A DNA stretch of 64,000 nucleotides, from the NCBI RefSeq assembly GCF_023534745.1, contig NZ_JAMHJQ010000006.1, positions 137,449 to 201,448 of the forward strand, given 5' to 3'. Position numbers and translations under genes: made by a program. Source of the DNA: Streptomyces sp. 35G-GA-8. GTDB lineage: Bacteria > Actinomycetota > Actinomycetes > Streptomycetales > Streptomycetaceae. The notes beneath the pieces were generated by a model. The model worked only from the letters and a program-made list of their open reading frames with translations, was not told where the DNA came from and did not search any database. Below, piece by piece: positions 43,089 to 52,993 of the stretch (positions within the stretch are counted from its first letter, which is position 1; every line of letters starts with the position of its first letter).

Positions 43089-44081
43089 CTACTGACCGGT
43101 CTTCGGCAGCCCCTCGGGGTTCAGCTCGGAGGAGGCCACGGCCTCGTTCGCCAGTCCCCACCGCTCCAGGACCTGCTGGTACGTACCGTTCTTGATGAGG
43201 GTGTCGATCGCCTGCCGGAACGGCTCGATCAGACCGTTGTCCTTCTTCGTGGTGGCCGCGATCTTGCCCTGGACCGCGTCCCCCGCCCCCGAGAACGTGC
43301 CGATGATCTCGGTCTGGCCGGTGGAGGCGGAGTGGTACGCGGCGACCGGGTTGGGGCCGAGATACGCGTCGAGGCGGCCGGAGCCGAGCGCCAGATAGTA
43401 GTCGCTGGAGTTCTGGTAGATCTTGACCTCGGTGGGCTTCAGGCCCTTCGCCACATTCGCCTTGCCCCAGTCGACCAGCAGCTTCTCCTGGTTGGTGCCC
43501 GAGCCGACCCCGATCGTCCGGCCCGCCACGTCCGCCGGGCCCTTCACCCGCCAGTCGGTGCCCTTCTTGGCCTCGAACGCGATGTTGTCCAGCCGGTAGG
43601 TCGCGAAGTCGTACTTCTCCTTGCGCTCCTCGGTGACGGTGATGTTGCTGAGGCCGAGGTCGTACTTGCCGCTGTCGAGACCGACGAAGATATTCGCCCA
43701 GTCGACGGTGTTGTAGTGCGGCTTCAGGCCGAGGACGTCCGCGACCAGCGAGGCGAGATCCGGCTCCACCCCGATCACGGTCTTGTCGTCGGTGGCGTAG
43801 AAACCGAGCGGTGGCACCGAACCGGCCGCGTTGACGATCTCAAGGGTGCCCCGTTCACGGATCTCCGCGGGGACGAGCGCCGCGATGGAATCCACCGCGG
43901 GAGTGGTGATCCGCTTCTGATCGGGGCTCAGATTGATCTGGAACCCCTTCTTGTCACCGGCCCCAGCCCCCACCGTGTCGGTGCTGCCGTCGGCGGAGTT
44001 GCCGCAGGCGGTGACCGAGAGGACGGTGACGAGGCCGAGCAGGGCGGAGGCTGTACGGAGGTGACGACGACGGGGCGGCAC
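43089..44081 (-). CDS. ABC transporter solute-binding lipoprotein (family 3), first of two
   Basis: The 330-residue precursor has an Arg-rich n-region and lipobox VTACG near residue 26. The polar-amino-acid binding fold shows GVEPDLASLVADVLGL, VGLDSGKYDLGLSNITVTEERK and AGRTIGVGSGTNQEKLL. GTG 44081 has AGGAG six bases upstream. It serves the adjacent ATPase and permeases; cystine-like or S-substituted cysteine ligands are likely from context. Confidence 0.9.
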   Translation of the reverse strand: MPPRRRHLRTASALLGLVTVLSVTACGNSADGSTDTVGAGAGDKKGFQINLSPDQKRITTPAVDSIAALVPAEIRERGTLEIVNAAGSVPPLGFYATDDKTVIGVEPDLASLVADVLGLKPHYNTVDWANIFVGLDSGKYDLGLSNITVTEERKEKYDFATYRLDNIAFEAKKGTDWRVKGPADVAGRTIGVGSGTNQEKLLVDWGKANVAKGLKPTEVKIYQNSSDYYLALGSGRLDAYLGPNPVAAYHSASTGQTEIIGTFSGAGDAVQGKIAATTKKDNGLIEPFRQAIDTLIKNGTYQQVLERWGLANEAVASSELNPEGLPKTGQ

Positions 44082-44177
44082 GGAGGGCTCCTCGACAGGG
44101 TGGCGGAACACACGGAAGGACGAGTGACAGAAGATCGGACGAACGGAAGAACGGAACGACGAGGGGTGGGGCGAAGG

Positions 44178-44989
<812 letters not shown>

Positions 44990-44993
<4 letters not shown>

Positions 44994-45988
44994 TTCCGCA
45001 TACCTCCCGTGGCGGCGGCGGTCCGCATCCTGCGGGTGAAGGTCCGGGCCCGCTGGAGCGGTGTGGGCGGGGGCGTACGCTCGGCGCCGCGCGCGAAGTG
45101 CCGCTCCACGTAGTACTGGGCGATCGTCAGCAGGGTGGTGAGCAGGATGTACCAGACGGTCGCGACCATCAGCAGCGGCACGACCCGCCCATTGCGGCCA
45201 TAGATCACCTGCACCTGGTAGAACAGCTCCCCGATCGCCATCACCGAGACGATCGACGTTCCCTTGAAGAGGGAGATGACCTCGTTGGCGGCGTTGGGCA
45301 GGATGCCGCGCATCGCCTGGGGCAGCAGAATCCGGCGCAGCTGCCGCGACCGGGGGATGCCCAGGGCTGCCGCCGCCTCCAGCTGCCCGGCGTCGACCGA
45401 GATGATCCCTCCGCGCACGATCTCCGCGGCGTACGCGGCCTGGTGCAGCGCGAGCCCGATCACCGCGGCCGACAGCGCGCTGACCAGATTCATCGTGTCG
45501 AAGCTCCACAGGACGGGCCCGAAGGGGATCCCGATCCCCAACTCCTTGTAGAGATAGGCGAGGTTGAACCAGAACAGCAGCTGCACGATCAGCGGGATCG
45601 AACGGAAGGCCCAGATATACGTCCATGCCACCGTCTGGAGGATGACGCTTCTGCTCAGCCGCATGAAGGCGAGGACGACACCGAGCGCGAAGCCGAGCGC
45701 CGTGCCGTACACGGTGAGCTGGAGGGTGACCCAGACGGCCTTGAGCACGGTGTCGGCGGACAGATAGCGGAAGAAGGTGTCCCAGTCCCAGCCCGGGTTG
45801 GTGACCAGTCCGTGGCTGAACTGGGCGACCACCACGAGCGCGACGACGCCCGCCACCCAGCGCCAGTAGTGGCGCGCGGGCACGACCTTCAGCGTGGCGG
45901 GATCCTCCCGGTCCGGGACCGGTCTTCGCGGTGGTACGAGGTGGCCGGGCGGTGGCGCGGTGTGCGCGGCGCCGGTTGCGGTGTCCAT
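44990..45988 (-). CDS. Polar amino acid ABC transporter permease, first of two
   Basis: The 332-residue permease has about five helices and the family motif block [29 protein letters not shown] (the EAA-loop region). Other blocks include [15 protein letters not shown] and [15 protein letters not shown]. The long N-terminal region before the first helix is cytoplasmic. It is about half identical by eye to the permease at 49288. Together they could form a heterodimer, or two transporters sharing the ATPase. Confidence 0.92.
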
Positions 45989-46004
45989 CAGCGGCTCCTG
46001 CCGG

Positions 46005-46970
46005 CTACTTCTTCTCGGGCGGACTGATCCGGGACTCCTCGATCGCGGAATCCCCCGTTCCCCACTTGTCGAGGATCCGGCGGTAGGTGCCGTCGTCGAT
46101 CAGCTGGTTGACGGCTCCCTGGAACGCCTTGAGCAGCGGGGAGCCCTTCGTGAAGGCGAAGCCGACATCGAGCCGGTGGAACTCGCCGAGGAACCTGACC
46201 CCGGCCGCCGGCTGGGACGCCTGGTGACGCAGACCGTTGATCGTCGACATGACCACCTCGACCCGGCGCTGCTGGAGGCTGGTGAGCAGCGCCCCGTTCT
46301 CGGAGTACACACTGACCTGGTACGGCTCCTTGCCCGCGGCGGCGCAGACGCCCTTCTGGGAGTTGAGCGTGGCCTCGAAGGTGGTGCCCGCCCCCACCCC
46401 GACGGTCTTGCCGCACAGCTGGTCGAGCCGGGTCACCTTGTCGAGGCTCTTGTCGTCCGCGCGGACGGCGAAGCCCTGACCGTCATTGATATAGGTGACG
46501 AAGTCGATCGTTTTGCGGCGTACGTCGGTGACCCCGAAGTTGCCGGTGCCGACGTCGTACTTGCCACTGCCGAGCGCGGGCAGGATCGCCTCGAAGCTCG
46601 CCTCCTCGCGGCGCAGCCGAACCCCCAGGATCTTCCCGACCGCGTCGGCGATGTCGATGTCCAGTCCGGCGGGACGGCTGGTCGACGCGTCGGGGTAGTA
46701 GGCGCTGGGCGGCGCTCCCACGGAGGAGGCGATCCGTACGGTCCCGCGCTTCCTGATGTCTTCGGGGAGCAGGGCCGCCAGCGACGCGTTCTTCTTGAGC
46801 GCGGCGGTGACATCGTCGGACGGCGCCGGTGAGGCGGCGCCGGCCGCCTCCTTCCCGGCGGCCGCGTCCGTTCCGCAGCCCGCGAGTACCGGCAGCAGCA
46901 GGGCGGCCACCAGCGTCGCGGCGACGCGGTGACGTACGGGCCGCTTACGGCCCGGGATCGGGATGCGCAC
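46005..46970 (-). CDS. ABC transporter solute-binding lipoprotein (family 3), second of two
   Basis: The 321-residue precursor has lipobox VLAGCG near residue 30 and the family 3 fold: GLDIDIADAVGKILGV, LGSGKYDVGTGNFGVTDVRRK and CGKTVGVGAGTTFEATL. GTG 46970 has AAGGAGAGG upstream; the ATG at 46991 lacks a site. Four bases separate it from the GNAT gene. Having two binding proteins suggests two related ligands. Confidence 0.9.
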   Translation of the reverse strand: MRIPIPGRKRPVRHRVAATLVAALLLPVLAGCGTDAAAGKEAAGAASPAPSDDVTAALKKNASLAALLPEDIRKRGTVRIASSVGAPPSAYYPDASTSRPAGLDIDIADAVGKILGVRLRREEASFEAILPALGSGKYDVGTGNFGVTDVRRKTIDFVTYINDGQGFAVRADDKSLDKVTRLDQLCGKTVGVGAGTTFEATLNSQKGVCAAAGKEPYQVSVYSENGALLTSLQQRRVEVVMSTINGLRHQASQPAAGVRFLGEFHRLDVGFAFTKGSPLLKAFQGAVNQLIDDGTYRRILDKWGTGDSAIEESRISPPEKK

Positions 46971-46974
46971 GGGG

Positions 46975-47520
46975 TCACACCTCTCCTTCATGGGAATCCG
47001 GTTCGTGGGAATGCGGGGAGCCGGCGGGACGGTCGGTGAGGTGCTTCTCGAAGGGGAGCGGACCGATGGTCTCCGGATCCGCCCCGGTGTCGAACAGCGG
47101 TGTGTAACCGGTCGTCAGATACAGCTCCCTGGCCTCCGGCTGGCGCGGCCCGGTGGTGAGAAAGACACGGCGGTAGCCCCGGGCGGCGGCGATATGTTCC
47201 AGCTCCGCGACGACGCGCCTCGCCAGCCCGCGCCGCCGGTGCGCGGAGTGGGTCCAGATCCGCTTGAGCTCGGCGGTGGTGTGGTCGTAGCGGCGGAACG
47301 CCCCGCCGGAGATCGGTTCGCCGTGCTCCAGCAACAGCAGCAGGACCCCGTGCGGAGGATCGAACTCCTCGGCGGGATAGCGGGCCAGCTCGCCGTGCGC
47401 GTCCTTGCCGTAGCGCGTGGAGTACTCGTGCCCCAGCTCGCGCAGCATCGGCAGCACCCGTGGATCGGAGACGGAGGTCGACAGCCAGGTCAGACCGCCG
47501 GGTTCGGCGACGGACGTCAT
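46975..47520 (-). CDS. GNAT-family N-acetyltransferase
   Basis: The 181-residue GNAT protein has the acetyl-CoA binding segment RRRGLARRVVAELEHIAAARGY and strands AELKRIWTHSAH and VFLTTG, with C-terminal LYLTTGYTPLF. Its ATG shares bases with the monooxygenase stop (TGATG). In the Bacillus ytm and yxe operons the equivalent enzyme acetylates the amino group of S-substituted cysteines before a monooxygenase breaks the C-S bond. That parallel suggests the same role here. Confidence 0.85.
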   Translation of the reverse strand: MTSVAEPGGLTWLSTSVSDPRVLPMLRELGHEYSTRYGKDAHGELARYPAEEFDPPHGVLLLLLEHGEPISGGAFRRYDHTTAELKRIWTHSAHRRRGLARRVVAELEHIAAARGYRRVFLTTGPRQPEARELYLTTGYTPLFDTGADPETIGPLPFEKHLTDRPAGSPHSHEPDSHEGEV

Positions 47521-48653
47521 CAGCCGGCCTCGACCAGGGTCTCCGGGCCGGTGGCCGCCCGCTCGGCGTCGCGCTTGGCGACCTCTTCGCGCACCAGCGG
47601 AATGACATGCCTGCCGAAGTCGATGGCGTCGCCGAGCAGGTCGTACCCGCGTGCGGAGATGATGTCGACACCGAGGTCGTAGTAGTCGAGCAGCGCCCGC
47701 GCGACCGTCTCCGGCGTACCGACCAGGGCGTTGGAGTTGCCCGCGCCGCCGGTGGCCGCGGCGGTCGGGGTCCACAGGGCCCGGTCGTAACGCTCACCCG
47801 ACCGCGCGATCGAGATCAGCCGCTGCGAGCCGGTGTTCTCCGGCTCGTCCCGCCGATGGTGGCGCACCACGGCCGGCTCGCCCTTCTCCTTGCGGGCCTT
47901 GATCGCGTCCACCGTACGGTGCGCCTTCTCCCAGGCGAGCTCCTCCGTCGGCGCGATGATCGGCCGGAAGGCCACCTGGATACGGGGCGGTGTCGTACGT
48001 CCCGCCGCACGTGCGGCGGCCTTCACCGCCTCGATCTGCTCGGCGGTCTTCGCCAGTGGTTCGCCCCAGAGCGCGTAGATGTCCGCCTCGGCGCCACCGG
48101 CCGCGTACGCGGCGGCCGAGGAGCCGCCGAACGAGACATCGGGCCGAGGCCGCTGGACGGGGAACACATCACTGACGAAGTCATGGAACCGGTAGTGCTC
48201 GCCCTCGTGGTCGAAGGGTTCGTGCGAGGTCCAGATCCGTTTGACTATCTCGATGTACTCACGGGTGCGGGAGTAGCGCTCGTCCTTGGTGAGTGTGTCC
48301 CCCTCGCGCCGCTGCTCGTGATCGCTGCCACCGGTGATGAAGTGCACCGTCAGCCGGCCGTCGCTGATCCGGTCGAGCGTGGCGAATGTCTTGGCGGCGA
48401 AGGTGGGATACGAGACATTCGGCCGGTGCGCGAGCAGGATCCGTAGCTTGTCCAGCCGGGAGGCGATGTACGCGGCGGCCGGAGCCGGGTCGGGCGAGCC
48501 GGAACCGTACGCGAACAGCACCCGGTCCCAGCCGTGGTCCTCGTGGGCGCGGGCCAGCTTGAGTGTGAACTCCTTGTCAAACGACGCGCCGGAGCGTGGA
48601 CTTGTCTCCGACCCGTTGTGGGTGGCGGCTATGCCGAGGAATTCCACAGGCAT
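47520..48653 (-). CDS. LLM-class monooxygenase, SsuD/alkanesulfonate type
   Basis: The 377-residue protein begins MPVEFLGIAATHNGSE and shows DRVLFAYGSGSPDPAPAAAYIA, TLDRISDGRLTVHFITGGSDHEQRREGD and YGSGSP-type SsuD patterns. It uses FMNH2 and O2 to cleave carbon-sulfur bonds. It is the first structural gene of the leftward operon LLM-GNAT-binding protein-permease-ATPase-binding protein-LLM. GAAAGG precedes ATG 48653. A Cys leader peptide is encoded about 320 bases upstream. Confidence 0.88.
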   Translation of the reverse strand: MPVEFLGIAATHNGSETSPRSGASFDKEFTLKLARAHEDHGWDRVLFAYGSGSPDPAPAAAYIASRLDKLRILLAHRPNVSYPTFAAKTFATLDRISDGRLTVHFITGGSDHEQRREGDTLTKDERYSRTREYIEIVKRIWTSHEPFDHEGEHYRFHDFVSDVFPVQRPRPDVSFGGSSAAAYAAGGAEADIYALWGEPLAKTAEQIEAVKAAARAAGRTTPPRIQVAFRPIIAPTEELAWEKAHRTVDAIKARKEKGEPAVVRHHRRDEPENTGSQRLISIARSGERYDRALWTPTAAATGGAGNSNALVGTPETVARALLDYYDLGVDIISARGYDLLGDAIDFGRHVIPLVREEVAKRDAERAATGPETLVEAG

Positions 48654-48767
48654 GACGGACCTTTCGTGCGGGGAGATGGGTGTGCGTCGGCGGGAAGGCA
48701 TGCCGAGGGAGACCCGGGGCGCCCCGTGGACACGGCGGACCCGGGGGACCACCGGCGGTACGGGGCA

Positions 48768-48821
48768 GCCGGGCGCGACGGTGCGGCCGGGCGCGACGGT
48801 GCGGCCGGGCGCGACGGTGTG
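48768..48821. repeat. Three tandem copies of an 18-bp repeat
   Basis: GCCGGGCGCGACGGTGCG occurs at 48768-48785 and 48786-48803, and with one change at 48804-48821. It lies in the long leader between the Cys leader peptide and the LLM gene. Otherwise 48654-48971 shows no gene. Confidence 0.8.
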
Positions 48822-48971
48822 AAGGCGTGATGACGGGAGAGAAGGCGGTGCTTCACGGAGGAAGCGGCAGCGAACGCCCGGTGGGACAAGGGAAGTCGGC
48901 CCGCGACGGGATCACCGAAGGGACGGGGTCACCGAGGGAGGGAGGGGCCGGTCAGGCGGCCCGCTGCCGGG

Positions 48972-49049
48972 TCAGGCGCAACAAGAGGCGGACCACACAC
49001 GACCGAAGTCTATGTGGCCGCGTATGACCAACGGCAGCTGCTTCTGCAT
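48972..49049 (-). CDS. Cysteine leader peptide of the leftward sulfur operon
   Basis: The 25-residue frame begins MQKQLPLVI and carries RGHIDFGRVWSASCC, matching the RRHxDLxRxxSAxC pattern of actinobacterial leader peptides found ahead of sulfur-assimilation genes. The start is probably leaderless: CTCAAT lies seven bases before the ATG. Ribosome stalling at the adjacent cysteine codons when Cys is scarce could control the operon beginning at 48653. It is too short for ordinary gene callers. Confidence 0.7.
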   Translation of the reverse strand: MQKQLPLVIRGHIDFGRVWSASCCA

Positions 49050-49056
49050 AAGGCCA

Positions 49057-49085
49057 ATTGAGCACGGGACGTTCGGTGAAGTCAA
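49057..49085 (-). promoter_or_regulatory. Promoter of the leftward sulfur operon
   Basis: On the minus strand TTGACT (49080-49085), 17-base spacer, CTCAAT (49057-49062), seven bases before the leader-peptide ATG at 49049. Confidence 0.5.
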
Positions 49086-49126
49086 CAGGCTCTCGCTCTG
49101 TGGGCAGCGCCGGCGGCCCGGCGGCC

Positions 49127-49157
49127 TTGACAGTCGTCCGGCGTGGGCCCGTACGAT
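49127..49157 (+). promoter_or_regulatory. Promoter of the rightward permease transcript
   Basis: TTGACA (49127-49132), a 19-base spacer and TACGAT (49152-49157), six bases before the GTG of the leader peptide at 49164. It is divergent from the promoter at 49057-49085, with about 40 bases between the two -35 boxes. Confidence 0.5.
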
Positions 49158-49163
49158 CGAGAG

Positions 49164-49214
49164 GTGTGCGGTACCGGCTCCTGTGAGAACACCGGTCCGC
49201 ACCGGCCGTGTTGA
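49164..49214 (+). CDS. Cys-containing leader peptide before the second permease
   Basis: A GTG-started 16-residue frame, MCGTGSCENTGPHRPC, has three cysteines including the last residue. Its start is six bases from the -10, so it would be leaderless. GGCTCC inside it (49176-49181) is complementary to GGAGCC (49277-49282), which includes the permease Shine-Dalgarno. Ribosome progress over the Cys codons could therefore expose or hide that site. The cysteine-responsive mechanism known in mycobacteria is the model; here it is inferred. Confidence 0.5.
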   Translation: MCGTGSCENTGPHRPC

Positions 49215-49287
49215 GGGACGCGGTACGCGTGATGACATCCGCCGCCCGGTCCACGCCGCCGACCGTCTCTCCCGCCGGAGCCCCCTC

Positions 49288-50343
49288 ATGTCCGTATCGC
49301 CCTCGCTCGACGGTCCGCGCGCCACCGCCGCGGCCTCCCGGAAGACACAACCCGCCGACCCCGCGGACACCGCTGGGCCGGGGACTTCGGGGGCCTCCCG
49401 GCTCGCCCCGCCGGGACCCGACGAGATCTCCCGTATCGTCCCCCGACGCCACCCGGGCCGGTGGCTGTCGGCCGCGGTGGCACTGCTCGGCCTCGCGATG
49501 ATCGTCAATTCGGTCGTCCGCAACGAGAGATTCCAGTGGAGTGTGGTCAGCCGGTACTTCACCACCCCCGCCGTACTGGACGGCCTGCTGCTCACCCTCT
49601 GGCTGACCGCCGCCGTGATGGTGCTGGGTTTTCTCATCGGTACGGTCTTCGCCGTCATGCGGCTCTCCGTCAACCCCGTGCTGCGCACGATCAGTTGGGG
49701 ATACGTCTGGATCTTCCGCTCGACCCCGCTGCTGGTGCAGCTGCTGTTCTGGTTCAACATCGGCGCGCTCTATCCGACCCTCGGGATCGGGATCCCCTTC
49801 GGCCCGGAGTTCCTCACCTTCCAGACCGTGAACCTCTTCGGCGCCGGTCTCACGGCGCTGATCGGCCTCACCCTGCACGAGGCGGCCTACGCCGCGGAGG
49901 TGGTGCGCGGCGGCATCCTGTCCGTCGACGCCGGCCAGACGGAGGCGGCCGCGGCGCTCGGTCTGAGCCGCCGGAGGGTGCTGCGCCGTGTCGTCGTGCC
50001 CCAGGCGATGCGCTCGATCGTTCCCACCGCCGGCAATATGCTCATCGGCACGCTCAAGGGGACGAGCATTGTCAGTGTCCTCGCCGTGCAGGACCTGCTG
50101 TTCTCGGTGCAGCTGATCTACAACCGCACGTATCAGATCGTTCCGCTGCTGATGGTGGCGACCATCTGGTACGTCATCGTCACGACCGTGCTGTCCGTAG
50201 GCCAGTTCTATGTCGAGCGCCACTACGCCCGGGGCGCGGCCCGCGAGCTGCCGCCCACGCCGCTCCAGCGCCTGCGCGGGCGCGTGGCGGCCCTGGGCGG
50301 ACGGCTCCGTACCGCGAGCGCCGCGGACGCGAAGCCGCTCTGA
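49288..50343 (+). CDS. Polar amino acid ABC transporter permease, second of two
   Basis: The 351-residue permease has a Pro/Ala-rich cytoplasmic N-terminus and about five helices. Motif blocks are [40 protein letters not shown] and [16 protein letters not shown], with a C-terminal ARELPPTPLQRL tail like that of the permease at 44990. There is no ATPase or binding protein on this side, so it must use those encoded leftward. The start ATG 49288 has CCGGAG upstream. Confidence 0.92.
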   Translation: MSVSPSLDGPRATAAASRKTQPADPADTAGPGTSGASRLAPPGPDEISRIVPRRHPGRWLSAAVALLGLAMIVNSVVRNERFQWSVVSRYFTTPAVLDGLLLTLWLTAAVMVLGFLIGTVFAVMRLSVNPVLRTISWGYVWIFRSTPLLVQLLFWFNIGALYPTLGIGIPFGPEFLTFQTVNLFGAGLTALIGLTLHEAAYAAEVVRGGILSVDAGQTEAAAALGLSRRRVLRRVVVPQAMRSIVPTAGNMLIGTLKGTSIVSVLAVQDLLFSVQLIYNRTYQIVPLLMVATIWYVIVTTVLSVGQFYVERHYARGAARELPPTPLQRLRGRVAALGGRLRTASAADAKPL

Positions 50344-50454
50344 GGCCGGCTCGCGGGCGCGCCCTGTTGACTCGCCTCCGCTCGCACACTCCGGGTACCG
50401 GGGGGAGTCTGGAGACGGATCGATTCGAAGCGGTGACGGAGAGGAAGGACCCAC

Positions 50455-50832
50455 GTGAACAGTGCGGACCAGCCCGCGGCGGACGTCGTCGTGGCTCTCA
50501 CCGGTGATGAGAAGGAAGACGCACGCGTGGTGTTCGGCGCGCTGCGCACGGCCTTCGCCTGCGACCGCGCGGCGGAGGATGTCCCGCAGGAGGTGGTCGA
50601 GGGCCGCCCGACCGTATGGATCGCGACGTTCAATGTGTCCGAGCTACGCGCGGAGCCCCGTCCGGCGCGGCTGAGGGCGCCGGTGGTGGCCACTCTCCAG
50701 GGCGGCTATACGGCGGTGGACAGTCTCCGGAAGAGCCTCGCCTCCGCGTTCACCGTCCGCATGGTCGGCACGGCCTCCGGCGACCAGGAGGAAGAGGTCC
50801 AGCTCCGCCTGGAGAACCGAGGGAGTCGCTAG
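50455..50832 (+). CDS. Small unknown protein
   Basis: The 125-residue soluble protein has no recognised motif. It shows an alternating alpha/beta pattern (DVVVALTGDEKEDARVVFGAL, APVVATLQGGYTAVDSLRKSLA) and an acidic, charged C-terminus. The GTG start follows GGAAGG. It lies 110 bases after the permease and may be co-transcribed with it, but a link to sulfur is not shown by the sequence. Confidence 0.65.
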   Translation: MNSADQPAADVVVALTGDEKEDARVVFGALRTAFACDRAAEDVPQEVVEGRPTVWIATFNVSELRAEPRPARLRAPVVATLQGGYTAVDSLRKSLASAFTVRMVGTASGDQEEEVQLRLENRGSR

Positions 50833-50881
50833 GCCCTCCCGGACGGAGACGGAGACGGGGACGGGGACGGGGCTCAGGTCC

Positions 50882-51364
50882 TCACTCCCACTCACTCCAC
50901 TCGTCCGGCTCGGAGACGAGATGCACCGCGGCCTCCTCCGCCGAGGCCGCGGCGCCGTCGATGCCCACATCGCGGGCGATCATGTCCTTCTCCGCGTCCT
51001 CGTGAGCGCCCTCGTCGGGAGCCACCAGCCGGCCCGAGCGGCCGTCGCCGACCTCGTCGTCCAGCCGCTCGCCCTCGCCGTAGGGCAGATCCCCGATGCC
51101 GTCGCCGACAAGGGCGCCCTCGTCGGGGATCTCCTCCGCGAGCCGCTGGTCGAGCGTTTCCCCCACCCGCTGCTCGGTGGCCGTCGTACCGACATGCTCG
51201 ACACCGAGCGGGCGTTCGGGAGGTGACCAGCCCTCGTCGAACGGGTCCGAGCCGCGGTCGATGAGGGTGTCCTCGGGATCGAGGATGCCCTCGTCCTCGC
51301 CGATCTCGGCGCCGTCGGGCTGGTACACCTCGTCGCCCATCGACTCGCCGTTGTCGCCGCTCAC
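50882..51364 (-). CDS. DUF5709-like acidic protein
   Basis: The 160-residue, very acidic protein shows the DUF5709 pattern: DEGILDPEDTLIDRGSDPFDEGWSPPERP near residue 24, TLDQRLAEEIPDEG, GRLVAPDEGAHEDAEKDMIARDVGIDG and SAEEAAVHLV. GTG 51364 is preceded by GAGGAGAGG. The function of this actinobacterial family is unknown. It is divergent from the NADH dehydrogenase gene. Confidence 0.8.
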   Translation of the reverse strand: MSGDNGESMGDEVYQPDGAEIGEDEGILDPEDTLIDRGSDPFDEGWSPPERPLGVEHVGTTATEQRVGETLDQRLAEEIPDEGALVGDGIGDLPYGEGERLDDEVGDGRSGRLVAPDEGAHEDAEKDMIARDVGIDGAAASAEEAAVHLVSEPDEWSEWE

Positions 51365-51669
51365 GTTCCTCTCCTCGCCTCCATGCGCCCGGCCGGCCCA
51401 GCACGGCCGGTGGGACCGTCCACAGCCGGTGAGGCCGTCAGGAGCACGCGTGTGGCCGGGGCGGTTCCGTTCGGACGTCCTGCCCGGGAGCGGCTGATCC
51501 ACCACGTCCACCTTCCCACCAATCACGGCCGTGTCAAACGGCAGGTGAGCGCCCCTGCGACGGGGTGCGCGGACCTCCTCGACGCGATCCTCCGTGTTTG
51601 TCGGCGCTGTCGTCGGGCACGTGACCAAACGACCCGTACGACCCGAAATGTAACCCTCCGGAGTCGAAC

Positions 51670-52992
51670 GTGAGCCGAGAACGCATAGTCATCGTCGGAG
51701 CCGGGTTCGCCGGCTATCAGGCCGCCCGCACCCTCTGCCACCGGGTCAGGGGCGCGGCCGAGATCGTGCTGCTGAACCCCACCGATTACTTCCTCTACCT
51801 TCCGCTCCTGCCCCAGGTCGCGGCGGGCATTCTGGAGCCGCGCCGGGTGACCGTCTCCATCCCGAGCACACTGCCACGCGTACGGCTCGTGCTCGGCGAG
51901 GCCAACAACATCGACCTGGAGTCGCGGAGCATCGGCTACACCGGACCGGAGGGCGAACGCGGCGAGCTGCGGTACGACCGGCTCGTCCTCGCCGTGGGCA
52001 GTGTCAACAAACTGCTCCCCGTCCCGGGGGTGGCGGAGTACGCGCACGGCTTCCGGGGACTGCCGGAAGCGCTCTATCTGCGTGATCACATCACCCGTCA
52101 GATAGAGCTGGCGGCCGTCACGGACGACCGGGCGGAGGCCGCCGCGCGCGGCACCTTCGTCGTGGTCGGCGCCGGTTACACCGGCACCGAAGTGGCCGCC
52201 CAGGGCAAGCTCTTCACCGACGCGCTGGTCCGTAAGCAGCCCGCGTGGCGCCGCACGGACAAACCCCGCTGGCTGCTCCTCGACATCGCCCCGCGTGTCC
52301 TGCCGGAGCTGGACCACCGGCTGTCGGACACCGCACAGCGGGTGCTGCGCGAACGCGGTGTGGACGTCCGTACGGGCACCTCCGTCAAGGAGGCGCGACA
52401 GACCGGGATCACGCTGGACGACGGCGAGTTCATCGAGACCCACACCCTGGTCTGGTGTGTGGGCGTACGGCCCGACCCGCTGGTCTCCGATCTCGGGGTG
52501 TCCGTCGAGCGCGGCCGGGTGGTGGTGGACCCGCAGCTCAATGTCCCGGGCCACCCCGAGGTGTTCGCCTGCGGTGACGCCGCGGCCGTACCGGATCTCA
52601 CCAGGCCGGGACGCTTCACCCCGATGACGGCTCAGCACGCCACTCGGCAGGGCAGGGTGGCGGGCCGCAATGTGGCCGCCTCCCTGGGATACGGGGAGCG
52701 CCAGACCTACAAACACAACGACTTGGGGTTCGTCGTGGACCTCGGCGGAGTCAAGGCGGCGGCCAACCCGCTCGGTGTGCCGCTGTCGGGACCGCTCGCG
52801 GGGGCCGTCACACGCGGCTACCACCTGGCGGCCATGCCGGGAAACCGGGTGCGGGTCGCCGCCGACTGGATGCTCGACGCGGTCCTGCCGAGGCAGTCCG
52901 TCCAGCTCGGACTGGTCCGCTCGTGGACGGTGCCGCTCGAATCGTCCTCGCCCGAACTGGCGAGGGTTCCCGGCGCGCCCCGTAAGGAGTGA
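51670..52992 (+). CDS. Type II NADH dehydrogenase-like flavoprotein
   Basis: The 440-residue protein has FAD motif IVIVGAGFAGYQAA, NDH-2-type NPTDYFLYLPLLPQVAAGILEPR, the NADH Rossmann motif FVVVGAGYTGTEVAA and VFACGDAAAVPD. It would pass electrons from NADH to quinone at the membrane without proton pumping. Only one base separates its stop from the transketolase start, and the transketolase ribosome site lies in its last codons, so the pair is coupled. Confidence 0.85.
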   Translation: MSRERIVIVGAGFAGYQAARTLCHRVRGAAEIVLLNPTDYFLYLPLLPQVAAGILEPRRVTVSIPSTLPRVRLVLGEANNIDLESRSIGYTGPEGERGELRYDRLVLAVGSVNKLLPVPGVAEYAHGFRGLPEALYLRDHITRQIELAAVTDDRAEAAARGTFVVVGAGYTGTEVAAQGKLFTDALVRKQPAWRRTDKPRWLLLDIAPRVLPELDHRLSDTAQRVLRERGVDVRTGTSVKEARQTGITLDDGEFIETHTLVWCVGVRPDPLVSDLGVSVERGRVVVDPQLNVPGHPEVFACGDAAAVPDLTRPGRFTPMTAQHATRQGRVAGRNVAASLGYGERQTYKHNDLGFVVDLGGVKAAANPLGVPLSGPLAGAVTRGYHLAAMPGNRVRVAADWMLDAVLPRQSVQLGLVRSWTVPLESSSPELARVPGAPRKE

Positions 52993-52993
52993 C

